From an uncultured Lachnospiraceae bacterium (lineage in GTDB: Bacteria > Bacillota > Clostridia > Lachnospirales > Lachnospiraceae): 64,000 nt of DNA. This document shows positions 52,666 to 60,882 of the stretch, one piece after another. A program made the translations under genes and the position numbers. The stretch spans positions 1-64,000 of the forward strand of contig CATJIO010000095.1 in assembly GCA_949740725.1 (NCBI GenBank), written 5' to 3'. Positions within the stretch are counted from its first letter, which is position 1; each line of letters begins with the position of its first letter. The notes beneath the pieces were generated by a model. That model was not told the DNA's origin and did not search any database. It saw only the letters and a program-made list of their open reading frames with translations.

Positions 52666-53733
52666 TTATTTTTCCGTACAGGCGCGGATTAGGGAAAGGA
52701 TTGCCTCGATGGCATGGTTTAGCTCGGTTCCCTCCATCGCATGGATATAGGTTCGCCGGTTTTCGTAGAGCTTTTTGATTTCCTGATAAAGGGATTCATC
52801 GGTCAGCGATTCCTCTTCCAGGACTGCGCTGAATCCCTGCTTTTGGAAGGATTTTGCATTTAAAATCTGATCTCCACGACTGGCAGCAGCAGAAAGGGGA
52901 ATCAGGAGATTTGGCTTCCGCAGGGCCAGCAGTTCACAGATAGAATTTGCACCTGCTCGGGAAATTACGATATCCGCAGCAGCGAAGAGATGCTTTAATG
53001 GTTTGTCAACATATTCATACTGTACATATCCCGGTGTGCCAATCAAGGAATCATCCAAATGCTCCTTTCCACAGATATGTATTATCTGAAAGGTTTCCAG
53101 GAGGCGGGGGAGGATGCTTCGCACAGCAGTATTTACTTTCACAGAGCCCAGGCTGCCACCGATGATTAAAATCACTGGGCGGTCAGGACTGAGATGGGTA
53201 TACTGAAGGCCAGAGAGTCGATCGCCTTGTAACAGTTCTTCACGAATGGGCGAACCGGTGAGAACGGCCTTGTCCTCAGGAAGATAGGAAAGTGTTTCTG
53301 GAAAATTACAGCATACATTTCTGGCAGAAGGAATACATATTTTATTGGCCAGGCCGGGTGTAATGTCCGATTCATGGATAATGGTGGGAACCTTGTAATG
53401 CTTTGCGGCTAGAACCACGGGAACGGCGACAAAACCTCCCTTGGAAAAAACCACATCCGGTTTAAAGGTTTTGATAAGCTTTAATGCTTCCATATATCCC
53501 TTCACTACCCGAAATGGATCCGAAAAATTTTTAACATCAAAGTAACGGCGTAGTTTTCCTGAGGAAATCCCCTGATAGGGAATGCCGACTCCTTCTATCA
53601 GCTTTTTTTCAATACCCTGATAGGAACCTACATAAAGGATTTCATATCCCTGCTCTTTTAAGGAAGGGAGCAGGGCCAGATTCGGGGTAACATGGCCGGC
53701 AGTGCCACCGCCGGTTAACATAATTTTTTTCAT
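52666..53733 (-). CDS. murG: UDP-N-acetylglucosamine transferase, lipid II synthesis
   Basis: Adds GlcNAc to lipid I on the inner membrane face. A 355-residue GT28 protein with the N-terminal MLTGGGTAGHVTPNLAL loop, GGFVAVPVVLAA, IIHESDITPGLAN, IIGGSLGS and SRAGANSICELLALRKPNLLIPL, all MurG hallmarks. GGAGG precedes the ATG. It stands outside any division and cell-wall cluster, as is common in this group. Confidence 0.95.
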   Translation of the reverse strand: MKKIMLTGGGTAGHVTPNLALLPSLKEQGYEILYVGSYQGIEKKLIEGVGIPYQGISSGKLRRYFDVKNFSDPFRVVKGYMEALKLIKTFKPDVVFSKGGFVAVPVVLAAKHYKVPTIIHESDITPGLANKICIPSARNVCCNFPETLSYLPEDKAVLTGSPIREELLQGDRLSGLQYTHLSPDRPVILIIGGSLGSVKVNTAVRSILPRLLETFQIIHICGKEHLDDSLIGTPGYVQYEYVDKPLKHLFAAADIVISRAGANSICELLALRKPNLLIPLSAAASRGDQILNAKSFQKQGFSAVLEEESLTDESLYQEIKKLYENRRTYIHAMEGTELNHAIEAILSLIRACTEK

Positions 53734-53765
53734 ATTTCCTTGACCTCCAGAAGTAACCTTATAGT

Positions 53766-53796
53766 ATTATAGTAATGCTTCAAATGAAAATGTCAA
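53766..53796 (-). promoter_or_regulatory. Candidate murG promoter
   Basis: TTGACA (53796-53791) and TATAAT (53771-53766) on the minus strand, both perfect hexamers but with a long 19-nt spacer, about 33 nt before the murG ATG. Confidence 0.5.
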
Positions 53797-53833
53797 CCCT
53801 GAAAGAATGGAAACGTTAGAGGAACTGTTTAAG

Positions 53834-53966
53834 GTTACTGTTCACGGCCAGAATTCTGCGAGGTATTCCTTGTGAGTGAAATCCGCGGACGGCAGCGCCA
53901 AAATAGGCAGAATGACCATTTTGTGTGTATATTGGTTGCTGTGAACGGCGGGCCGTGAACAGTAAC
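53834..53966. repeat. 133-bp element bounded by 16-bp perfect inverted repeats
   Basis: GTTACTGTTCACGGCC (53834-53849) and GGCCGTGAACAGTAAC (53951-53966) are exact inverted repeats. The interior is non-coding and has a further partial copy (CTGTGAACGGC near 53938). The shape suits a MITE-like or palindromic interspersed element, or a long-stem RNA. It ends 17 bp before the GTG of the next gene, which may therefore take its promoter from it. Confidence 0.55.
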
Positions 53967-53983
53967 TGTAAGGAAGGTGTAAC

Positions 53984-54949
53984 GTGGATAGGAATAGAAC
54001 TGGCTCTGATGCACAAAAGGATCAATCAATTGAGCAACTAATCAAAGAGGCCTATGGCCTGAATGCCAGGCAGCTGGAAAAGCAAATGGAGTGGGCTATG
54101 GGGACAGCAGAGTCAGGTTCTCTCCTAAAAGGAATGCCCATCCCAGAGGCACCGGAAAATGAATTTCGCATTATCATGGCAAAGATGGCGGCCCGAGGGA
54201 TCACCCCTAAAGTTATGGCAGATTTTGACGAGGAAACCCGGAGGGCAATGCAGCGGGAGGATTATCTGGACACTACCCCGATACTGCCCCACCAGAGAGC
54301 AGAATGGGAAAAAACCAATCGGAATCCGGTGGCGGATGTGAAAGAATATCTGGAATTAAAGAAGAAGCGCTTTAGGAAAGTAGTCCGGATGGCAGAGGCA
54401 GTAGCTGCTTGCGCGCTGTTGGTGATGGCGGTCATTCTCGTGCCCAGGATTGATGCGATTGCAAAGAAAAATTATAAATATGAGGCCAGGGTAGAGAGTG
54501 GAGAAAAAGGGACTATCATTTGGAATAACCAAGAAAATGTTATTTATAATGCAGGTGATTTAGAAGAGGCATATGCTAAAATCAAGGAAACTTTGGGTGA
54601 TCCAATATTGAAGTTAACGTTCATGCCTGAGGGAATGGTGTTTTCTGAATTAGAAATTAAAGCTGGTTATGCTAGGATGGAATTTGCTTATGCAGGGAAT
54701 TCGGTTCATATGTTTGAGATGCTTTATCGAAAAGATGGAGCGGGTGCACATAAAACAGATTGTCAAGCAGATATATTTGTTACAAATGAATGGATCGAGA
54801 AAGAAATACCAATTCAGAAAAACAAGCTAGATAAGGGAAAATATGAATATTGCGCTTATATTGAGTTTAATAGTGCTTATTATGTTCTTGAAGGTATAAT
54901 GGGTGAAAAAGATTTTGTTAATCTTATAAAGAATCTTGTGTTAGAATAG
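53984..54949 (+). CDS. Single-pass membrane protein, possible anti-sigma factor
   Basis: A 321-residue protein with a cytoplasmic N-terminus of about 135 residues, one membrane helix near 136-155 (VAACALLVMAVILVP) and an extracytoplasmic domain of about 165 residues resembling DUF4367-type domains (LKLTFMPEGMVFSELEIKAG, MFEMLYRKD, YVLEGIMGEKDFVNLIKNL). This layout is shared by anti-sigma factors, and an ECF sigma gene lies 1.4 kb upstream. GTG start with AAGGAAGGTG before it. The 3' half is clearly more AT-rich than the surroundings. Confidence 0.65.
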   Translation: MDRNRTGSDAQKDQSIEQLIKEAYGLNARQLEKQMEWAMGTAESGSLLKGMPIPEAPENEFRIIMAKMAARGITPKVMADFDEETRRAMQREDYLDTTPILPHQRAEWEKTNRNPVADVKEYLELKKKRFRKVVRMAEAVAACALLVMAVILVPRIDAIAKKNYKYEARVESGEKGTIIWNNQENVIYNAGDLEEAYAKIKETLGDPILKLTFMPEGMVFSELEIKAGYARMEFAYAGNSVHMFEMLYRKDGAGAHKTDCQADIFVTNEWIEKEIPIQKNKLDKGKYEYCAYIEFNSAYYVLEGIMGEKDFVNLIKNLVLE

Positions 54950-54965
54950 TGTAAATGAGGTAAAA

Positions 54966-55505
54966 ATGAAGAAAATATTTAAATTGTTTTTATTGACAGT
55001 GATTGGGAGTTTATTTTTTGGGATAACCATATTAGCAGATGATGAGGGATGGGACCAGAACATAAAAAGTATTCAATTTTATAGAAAAACAGAGTTATTA
55101 CCCCCAGATATTAAGCACTCTGTTGGGTATGGGGATATTACAAGAGGAAATTATCTTGCCAGTTCTGAGCTACATATTTCAAACGAAGGATATGGTTCAA
55201 TTGGAATTTTGGGTAGCACATTATGCCATGTGCCAGTGAAAAAGATTCGTATGGCTATTTATCTAGATCGTTGGGATGAGACTCAAGAAAGGTGGATACA
55301 AGTAGATTATTATAATTTTACTTATGAAGATAAAGAAGAAAAGAAGGATTTAACAGCAGTAACAGAGGCCTTTAGTGTTATCGGCCTTCCTACCGGCTGC
55401 TATTACCGCCTAAGAAGTTTCAACTGCGTATGGCCTTTCTCAGGCGGTTCTGAGATGCAGGGGCCGGTGACGGATGGAATTTTAATTACCGACGGTGCAG
55501 TATAA
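54966..55505 (+). CDS. Secreted DUF6147-like protein
   Basis: A 179-residue exported protein with a clean signal peptide (MKKIFKLFLLTVIGSLFFG ... ILA, cleavage near 24). The mature part is strand-rich with CYYRLRSFNCVWPF near the C-terminus, like small secreted proteins of Lachnospiraceae labelled DUF6147. It follows the membrane protein by 16 nt. Most of it is AT-rich with A-ending codons; the last 100 bp return to local composition. Function unknown. Confidence 0.7.
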   Translation: MKKIFKLFLLTVIGSLFFGITILADDEGWDQNIKSIQFYRKTELLPPDIKHSVGYGDITRGNYLASSELHISNEGYGSIGILGSTLCHVPVKKIRMAIYLDRWDETQERWIQVDYYNFTYEDKEEKKDLTAVTEAFSVIGLPTGCYYRLRSFNCVWPFSGGSEMQGPVTDGILITDGAV

Positions 55506-55528
55506 AAATCAAATAGGTTATCCATTTA

Positions 55529-55575
55529 AGCCATAAGCCCAAGCGCTTCAAGCCGCTCGGGCTTATGGCTTTTCT
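55529..55575 (+). terminator. Rho-independent terminator after the secreted protein gene
   Basis: AGCCATAAGCCC (55529-55540) pairs with GGGCTTATGGCT (55559-55570), with a further stem in the loop, followed by TTTTCTTC. Confidence 0.88.
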
Positions 55576-55663
55576 TCTATTTCTCAATTTCATTCATAAT
55601 CTATATGTCTGCAACATATACATGTTATTAAAGTCATAAAGTACAAGGACAAGGAGAGAGACG

Positions 55664-56923
55664 ATGGACGAGATACGCTATTTGATATCAGATGCCTCGA
55701 AAAAGGTCGATGTAGAAACCCATGTCCTGCGGTATTGGGAAGAAGAACTGGGGCTTTCGATTCCGAGAAACGAGATGGGTCATAGATATTACACAGAGTT
55801 TCATATCCGTTTATTTTGTCAGGTGAAGGAATTGAAGGATAAGGGATACCAGCTGAAGGCCATTAAAAATGCGTTGCAGCAGGTAATGAACCGAAACCAG
55901 GAGGTTGTGGAGACAGAGGATGTGCTGGAGCGGGACATTACGAGAACATTGGAGAAAAACCCTAGATTGGGAGTACTATACCGGATCTCGGTGGACAAGC
56001 CTGCCGCCTCTGTTACAAAGGCCGTGATAGAAGAACAGATCGGCCCGAGAAGTCTGTCTGGGCCAACAATTACGAATATGTCCGACTACAGTCGTTTAGA
56101 GGAGAAGAGGAATCAAGAGGATTCTCTTCAGAAAGTAGAAAAGGAAGAAATCCTGGAAAGAGGAGAAAAGGATGGGCGAACAGATATGAAGAGTCGAAGA
56201 AAAGATCGAAAAAAGCCTTCTGCCTGGGAGAGAAGGAATGGAATTGTTGCAAATGCGAAGGACAAAACAATGGCCAGGGAGGCCAAAGTAGCGGCAGAGA
56301 GAGCGGGTGAAGAGCGTCAGGAGCTAAAGGGAGATATCTTAGAAAAAGTATTCGAGACCACATCCATAGACAGAACAGAGGAAATAACCGGAAATCAAAG
56401 CGCGGAACAGACAGAGGACAGAATAGGGATGGGAAACTGGGCAGAACTTGCCACAGAAGCAACAGCCCAGACCAGGACGGAAAATAGGGCAGAAGACATA
56501 GCAAAAAACAGAGAAGAAAAAGGGGAGGAAAACCGGATAGAGGATTTAACTCAGCAGGGGGAATCAAAGGAGATGACCGCCCTTGCTGTGTCTAAAGGGG
56601 AGACATCGGCAGAGCTGACGATGATGACACCGGAAGAGAAGATGGAGCGGTTTCAGCTGATCATGAACCACATAATTGGTCAGGCACTAGAAGCAAATAA
56701 TGAGAAGCTGAGCCAGGAGATTAGCGGACTGGTAAACCAAAAGATCGCGGAGGACTTAGAGGATTTAATGCGGATCAGAGATGAACGGGAGGAGGAACGA
56801 TTCCGCCAGCTGGACGAAACGATCCGCAGCTGCCAGCGCATGAGTCAGGGAAAAGCAGAGGCGGCAGCTACGAAAGTCCCGTTTTTAAAACGGAAAAGCT
56901 TTGGGAGGGGAGGAAGACTTTGA
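55664..56923 (+). CDS. MerR-like DNA-binding protein with long charged coiled-coil tail
   Basis: A 419-residue protein. Residues 1-75 are a MerR-type winged helix (YLISDASKKVDVETHVLRYWEEELGL, GHRYYTEFHIRLFCQVKELKDKGYQLKAIKNAL). The rest has no recognised domain: a very Glu/Lys/Arg-rich low-complexity stretch (about 145-320), then a helical segment (330-400) likely to form a coiled coil, ending in a basic tail FLKRKSFGRGGRL. Most MerR regulators are far shorter. The arrangement recalls chromosome-anchoring proteins such as RacA, but this is only analogy. Confidence 0.75.
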   Translation: MDEIRYLISDASKKVDVETHVLRYWEEELGLSIPRNEMGHRYYTEFHIRLFCQVKELKDKGYQLKAIKNALQQVMNRNQEVVETEDVLERDITRTLEKNPRLGVLYRISVDKPAASVTKAVIEEQIGPRSLSGPTITNMSDYSRLEEKRNQEDSLQKVEKEEILERGEKDGRTDMKSRRKDRKKPSAWERRNGIVANAKDKTMAREAKVAAERAGEERQELKGDILEKVFETTSIDRTEEITGNQSAEQTEDRIGMGNWAELATEATAQTRTENRAEDIAKNREEKGEENRIEDLTQQGESKEMTALAVSKGETSAELTMMTPEEKMERFQLIMNHIIGQALEANNEKLSQEISGLVNQKIAEDLEDLMRIRDEREEERFRQLDETIRSCQRMSQGKAEAAATKVPFLKRKSFGRGGRL

Positions 56924-56954
56924 ATCAGAAGTTGCGGCTATTGTGGCGCTTGAC

Positions 56955-57671
56955 CTATTTTTTGCAGGCATCCACAAAGGCCTGAAATAGATTCCTGGCG
57001 CAGGAGTCGGTTTCCCACAGATATTCGGGGTGCCATTGTACTCCGACAAGGAAGGGATAATCCGGTAGCTCGATTTCCTCCACAATGCCGTCGGAGGCTA
57101 CGCCGCCTGGGATCAGCCCTGGAGCAAGATTTCGGATTGCCTGGTGATGGCAACTGTTAACCTGAATGGAAGTGTCATCTCCAAAAGAGGCCAGGAGAGT
57201 ATTCTTTTTTACATCCACATGGTGGGAGGGATGCCGGTAGTGAAGGGGCTGAGTATGAGCGATAGGAAAGGCAGAGCGATACTGGCTGTCAATATCCTGA
57301 TAAATATCACCGCCTAGCCCGATATTCAGCATCTGTGCACCGCGGCAGATACCTAAAATAGGCTTTTTTTGTTCCATGGCAATGGAGAGTAAAGTTAATT
57401 CCATCTGGTCCCGTTTCACCGAAATGGGGCCACAGTTTTTATGGGTTTCTTCACCCCAGAGAAAGGGATGGGGATCCGGCCCTCCGGTAAAAAGAAATCC
57501 CTGGCATAGAGAGGAAAGCTGCGTCAAATCCTCCTTTGATGCCTCCAAAGGCAAAATTAAGGAGAGGGCTCCGGCCGCCTCTAATGCTCGGATATAGGTA
57601 GGACGCATGGAGACATCATCATTTTCTGTGTTGTGGGAAGGGGTTAGGCCGATAACAGGTTTTTTCATCAT
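56955..57671 (-). CDS. Class I glutamine amidotransferase, PuuD-like (peptidase C26)
   Basis: A 238-residue protein similar to gamma-glutamyl-gamma-aminobutyrate hydrolase. The nucleophile elbow GICRGAQMLNI carries the catalytic Cys and VQWHPEYLWE the catalytic His and Glu; LFTGGPDPHP is the oxyanion loop. GAGG precedes tandem ATGs. It probably hydrolyses gamma-glutamyl compounds; no other polyamine-degradation gene is adjacent. Confidence 0.9.
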   Translation of the reverse strand: MMKKPVIGLTPSHNTENDDVSMRPTYIRALEAAGALSLILPLEASKEDLTQLSSLCQGFLFTGGPDPHPFLWGEETHKNCGPISVKRDQMELTLLSIAMEQKKPILGICRGAQMLNIGLGGDIYQDIDSQYRSAFPIAHTQPLHYRHPSHHVDVKKNTLLASFGDDTSIQVNSCHHQAIRNLAPGLIPGGVASDGIVEEIELPDYPFLVGVQWHPEYLWETDSCARNLFQAFVDACKK

Positions 57672-57743
57672 TGATTACCTCGTTTTTATTTTATGGTATG
57701 GGATTGGATTGCTCTATCAGAACAGAAGATTGCCAAACAAAAA

Positions 57744-57767
57744 TGCCTCTTCCATTTGGAAGAGGCA
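57744..57767 (-). terminator. Terminator of the ferredoxin gene
   Basis: TGCCTCTTCC and GGAAGAGGCA form a perfect 10-bp stem with a 4-nt loop; on the minus strand it is followed by TTTTTGTTT. Confidence 0.88.
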
Positions 57768-57784
57768 CTTATGTAAGATAAAGA

Positions 57785-57955
57785 TCAACCTTCCTCGATT
57801 GCGCCAGTAGGACATGCGCCTGCACAGGTGCCACAGCTAATGCAAGTATCAGCGTCGATAACATACTTGCCGTCACCCTCTGCGATTGCGCTTACTGGAC
57901 ATTCGCCAGCACAAGTACCACAGCTAACACAAGAATCGTTAATTACGTATGCCAT
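57785..57955 (-). CDS. 2x[4Fe-4S] ferredoxin
   Basis: A 56-residue clostridial ferredoxin reading MAYVINDSCVSCGTCAGECP and, in the second half, DTCISCGTCAGACPTGAIEEG. Both CxxCxxCxxxCP motifs are complete. AAAGGAGG stands 8 nt before the ATG. Low-potential electron carrier for the cytoplasm; it could feed redox enzymes such as those at 19-25 kb, though nothing here links them specifically. Confidence 0.97.
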   Translation of the reverse strand: MAYVINDSCVSCGTCAGECPVSAIAEGDGKYVIDADTCISCGTCAGACPTGAIEEG

Positions 57956-57991
57956 GATAATTTCCTCCTTTATACTATAAGATTTGAGTCT

Positions 57992-58020
57992 ATTCTATAA
58001 TAAAATCAGGAATTATTCAA
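57992..58020 (-). promoter_or_regulatory. Promoter of the ferredoxin gene
   Basis: TTGAAT (58020-58015), a 17-nt spacer and TAGAAT (57997-57992) on the minus strand, 36 nt before the ATG. Confidence 0.7.
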
Positions 58021-58176
58021 GTGGAAAATGGTGGAGTACTGTACAAATATCAAAACAAAATGCCACGGTTTATACCTTTGTGGGGCGGTGAACCACAACA
58101 AGAAAATTCCTCCTTGTCAAAATCATTAAATGGTATTATAGTGGTAGTAGTATATGGATAAAGGAGGAAATGTAAG

Positions 58177-58377
58177 ATGCAGATCACAAAGGATATGTTA
58201 ATTGGTGAATTGGTCCAGATGCATGAATCTGTAGCACCGATGCTAATGCGGGCAGGGATGCACTGCCTTGGCTGTCCGTCGGCTCAGTCAGAAAGCCTGG
58301 AGGAGGCATGTATGGTTCATGGCATTGATTGCGATACATTAGTTGCCAATATGAATGAGGTTCTGGCTGCGTTTTAA
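58177..58377 (+). CDS. DUF1858 protein (ScdA-N/hybrid-cluster-associated type)
   Basis: A 66-residue protein: [43 protein letters not shown]. The MHCLGCP motif with two cysteines and the HGID segment are typical of DUF1858, the small domain also found at the start of ScdA/RIC-type proteins. AAAGGAGG precedes the ATG, and an extended -10 (TGG-TATTAT, 58131-58139) lies upstream. Probably binds metal or takes part in Fe-S or nitrosative stress functions; inference only. Confidence 0.85.
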   Translation: MQITKDMLIGELVQMHESVAPMLMRAGMHCLGCPSAQSESLEEACMVHGIDCDTLVANMNEVLAAF

Positions 58378-58434
58378 TTCCATCTGAGGATGTAACGGAA
58401 AATTTAACGCAAGATTGAAAATTGAAAACAAAAG

Positions 58435-58472
58435 GCCATTCTGCCAGGTATTGTCTGGAAGAATGGCTTTTT
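58435..58472. terminator. Bidirectional terminator between DUF1858 gene and mecA
   Basis: GCCATTCT-G-CCAG (58435-58447) pairs with CTGG-A-AGAATGGC (58455-58467), one mismatch, followed by TTTTT on the plus strand and a T-rich stretch on the minus strand. Confidence 0.9.
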
Positions 58473-58477
58473 GCAGT

Positions 58478-59245
58478 CTAAAATTGTGCAAGAGCCTGAA
58501 TAGCGTGTTTGGGAATCACAGCATCATAGTGCTCTGCATAATATGCCTCTGTGGCGTAGTCGTGATGAATTTTCGTGCCGTATTCAGCAAGGATATTGCA
58601 GACCTTGCTGAATTCCAGACTCTCGTTCTTGCGCCGGATCAGCAAATAATACTGGCCGGAATGGGGATTTTTATAGAGAATACTTTCCCCGTCAAAGGCA
58701 GGCTCGACCACTTTTGCTGCATCCGAAGTCTGATCCAGTGAGGAGAAGATGAAAATACGCACTTGTTCGGCTGAGGCTGGTTCAGATGGTTCTTTCGCGC
58801 TTTCTGCAGGCAGGCCGGATAACTGGGGATTTTCACCTTGGCTGGTGGACAAAAGGGTAACATTTTCTGAAGTGGTTTTCTGGTACTGGAGCAGGCTTTC
58901 CGCACCTTCCAGCAGCTCATTGGTGAGGCTATTTAATAAATTGTCTTCATCCTCAGACATAGGGGAGAACTTGGCAAAACGAGTGTCTAATTCTTCTGGA
59001 TCCTCGATTTTCGTAATGACCAGCATAACGCTTTCGCTGGATAGAGGGATAGCCTCTACCATCAGGGGAATATCGTCTGCCTCAAAGCCGACTTCGCTGG
59101 AAGCCTTCTGGATCATTTCCCGAAATAGATTTTTGGCCTTATCGGTGCCATAGGCCAGTTCGGTTAAGTTTAAATTGCGAGTGCTTAAATCGATGTTATT
59201 TAATGTACAGCGGATTTGATTTTCATTGATTCGCTCAATTTTCAT
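58478..59245 (-). CDS. mecA: MecA-type ClpC adaptor protein
   Basis: A 255-residue adaptor that delivers substrates to the ClpCP protease. The N-terminal MKIERINENQIRCTLNNIDLSTRNLNLTELAYGTDKAKNLFREM is the substrate-binding domain. A variable acidic linker follows (about 90-150), then the C-terminal ClpC-binding domain (VRIFIFSSLDQTSDAAKVV, LYKNPHSGQYYLLI, ILAEYG). Length and domain order fit MecA/YpbH. The intergenic sequence before it is very AT-rich. Confidence 0.9.
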   Translation of the reverse strand: MKIERINENQIRCTLNNIDLSTRNLNLTELAYGTDKAKNLFREMIQKASSEVGFEADDIPLMVEAIPLSSESVMLVITKIEDPEELDTRFAKFSPMSEDEDNLLNSLTNELLEGAESLLQYQKTTSENVTLLSTSQGENPQLSGLPAESAKEPSEPASAEQVRIFIFSSLDQTSDAAKVVEPAFDGESILYKNPHSGQYYLLIRRKNESLEFSKVCNILAEYGTKIHHDYATEAYYAEHYDAVIPKHAIQALAQF

Positions 59246-59389
59246 TTAGAATCACTTCCTATCCTGGAAATTTTTGTATATCCTGAAAGTAGATATTTTT
59301 CTTCACTCTATAATATACTATACTATATCACAAAATAGCAATTCTTATGAAAAAATTTTAGAAAATCGTAAGAGATTTAAAATTAACTA

Positions 59390-59418
59390 TTGTAAAATCC
59401 TGACAGATATAGTAAAAT
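59390..59418 (+). promoter_or_regulatory. Promoter of the Ser/Thr kinase gene
   Basis: TTGTAA (59390-59395), a 17-nt spacer and TAAAAT (59413-59418). The start predicted near 59425 gives a leader of only about 30 nt before the Shine-Dalgarno and the AUA start, so no upstream coding sequence would be on the transcript. Confidence 0.6.
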
Positions 59419-59454
59419 ATTCCCATGAGATGATACCGGAGAAGGAGGAAGCGT

Positions 59455-60882
59455 ATAAGCAATACTATTTTATCCGGGAAATATCAGTTATGCCAGATCA
59501 TCGGCAGAGGAAGAACTGGCACGGTATATCTAGCCTGGCACAAAGAGCTGGAAGAATACCGGGCAGTGAAGGTGGTAGATAAAGACAGCATTCAGTATGA
59601 CACCTTCCGGAAGGAAGCGCTGCTGTTAAAGGAGCTTCACCATCCCTGCATTCCCATTGTCTATGACATTGAGGAGGATGAGTTACACGGTTATCTGGTT
59701 GAGGAATATCTTCAAGGCGATTCTTTCGAATCCCTGGTAAAACGCCAGGGACCTCTGGCCCGCTGCACCGTACTAAAGTACGCGATTCAACTATGCGGCG
59801 TGGTAAAATACCTGCATTCTGCAGGGACAGAACCCATATTACATTTAGATTTACAGCCAAAAAATCTTTTAGTTTGCCATGAAAAGGTAAAGTTGGTGGA
59901 CTTTGGACAGGCGTCCGGATGTTTACAGGCCAATCAGGCCAGACAGCGATTTGGAACAGTTGGTTTTGCGGCTCCGGAGCAGTATGACTGCAATTTGGAA
60001 TTAGACGAGCGCACAGATATTTATGCCATTGGTGGGTTAATTCTTTATCTGGCAACCGGAAAGGAGCCTGGCGGCATTTCCCCTGCCGTTCTAGGCAATA
60101 TGCTGTGGAGCCGTGAAGCTGGACGGATTATTGCCGCGTGTCTGGAGCCAAGAAAGGAAGAACGATATCCATCAGTGAGCCAGCTTATGGAGGATTTAAA
60201 TCATTTGTGGGAAAAGCCGGTATCATCTCTTGTTGTGACTGTACATGGATTGGAGCCATGTATTGGTACAACCCATATCAGTCTGGCGCTGTGTTCTTAT
60301 TTGTGGAGCAGGGGTATCCCTAATCTATATGAGGAATGCCATAATTCTCGTCATATCCGGTGTTTGATGGAGGCTCTAAAGCGCGAAGTGGATTCTTTCG
60401 GGATCTTTCCAGCTTTTGGGTGTATGTTAAAGCCCTACCATGGCAGACAAATCGGTTTCCAGGAAAGTGATTATCCAATAAGGATCCAGGATTGGGGAAT
60501 TGTCCATGAGGCTTTCCCTTCAGCTGCTTTAAAGGAAGGGGAGAAGGATCCCCTTGATATCTCCTTGCTAGTAGTGGGAGGCAAATGGTGGAACCGTCCG
60601 CTTCCCCAGGATATTGCAGGAAAAAGGAGCCGAATCATCCTGTATAATTTTTCTGATAGGAGAATTGGAATCCGAAGTGTAGTTAACGGAAAGGAGAGCA
60701 TTTCCCTTCGCGTGCCTCTTTTTGGAAATCCCTTTCATCCGGATAAGGAAGTACAGGAGTGGCTTGGATTTTTGTGGGACAGGATAGAGAGGAGTCAGGC
60801 TGAAGGGGGGAAAGCCGGCAAGGCGAGGAGAGAGGGGATGTGGGATTATGTAAAGAGGAAATGGAGTTATAGAACGTGGTAG
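59455..60882 (+). CDS. Ser/Thr protein kinase with MinD-like C-terminal domain; apparent AUA start
   Basis: A complete Hanks-type kinase: glycine loop IGRGRTGTVYLAW (16-28), Lys39 in AVKVV, Asp132/Asn137 in LHLDLQPKNLL, Asp149 in VDFG, and FAAPEQYD. Residues from 257 form a second domain with VHGLEPCIGTTHISLALCSYL, like a degenerate MinD/TadZ P-loop. An in-frame TGA at 59431 and the lack of ATG, GTG or TTG before the glycine loop leave AUA (59455-59457), 6 nt after AAGGAGG, as the best start. A GTG at 59566 would remove the glycine loop and lysine region. No transmembrane helix. Its last 7 bp overlap the next gene. Confidence 0.82.
   Translation: MSNTILSGKYQLCQIIGRGRTGTVYLAWHKELEEYRAVKVVDKDSIQYDTFRKEALLLKELHHPCIPIVYDIEEDELHGYLVEEYLQGDSFESLVKRQGPLARCTVLKYAIQLCGVVKYLHSAGTEPILHLDLQPKNLLVCHEKVKLVDFGQASGCLQANQARQRFGTVGFAAPEQYDCNLELDERTDIYAIGGLILYLATGKEPGGISPAVLGNMLWSREAGRIIAACLEPRKEERYPSVSQLMEDLNHLWEKPVSSLVVTVHGLEPCIGTTHISLALCSYLWSRGIPNLYEECHNSRHIRCLMEALKREVDSFGIFPAFGCMLKPYHGRQIGFQESDYPIRIQDWGIVHEAFPSAALKEGEKDPLDISLLVVGGKWWNRPLPQDIAGKRSRIILYNFSDRRIGIRSVVNGKESISLRVPLFGNPFHPDKEVQEWLGFLWDRIERSQAEGGKAGKARREGMWDYVKRKWSYRTW

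Noticed and set aside
53834..53966. CRISPR-like or tRNA structure at the inverted repeat
   Set aside because: Only one inverted pair, no direct repeats with spacers, and no tRNA cloverleaf or CCA end.
56070..56567. 165-codon minus-strand ORF within the MerR-like gene
   Set aside because: Proline/leucine-rich antisense shadow of the Glu/Lys/Arg-rich coding stretch.
59274..59582. 102-codon ORF overlapping the kinase start
   Set aside because: It begins upstream of the predicted kinase promoter, has no ribosome site, and overlaps the conserved glycine-loop coding sequence in another frame.
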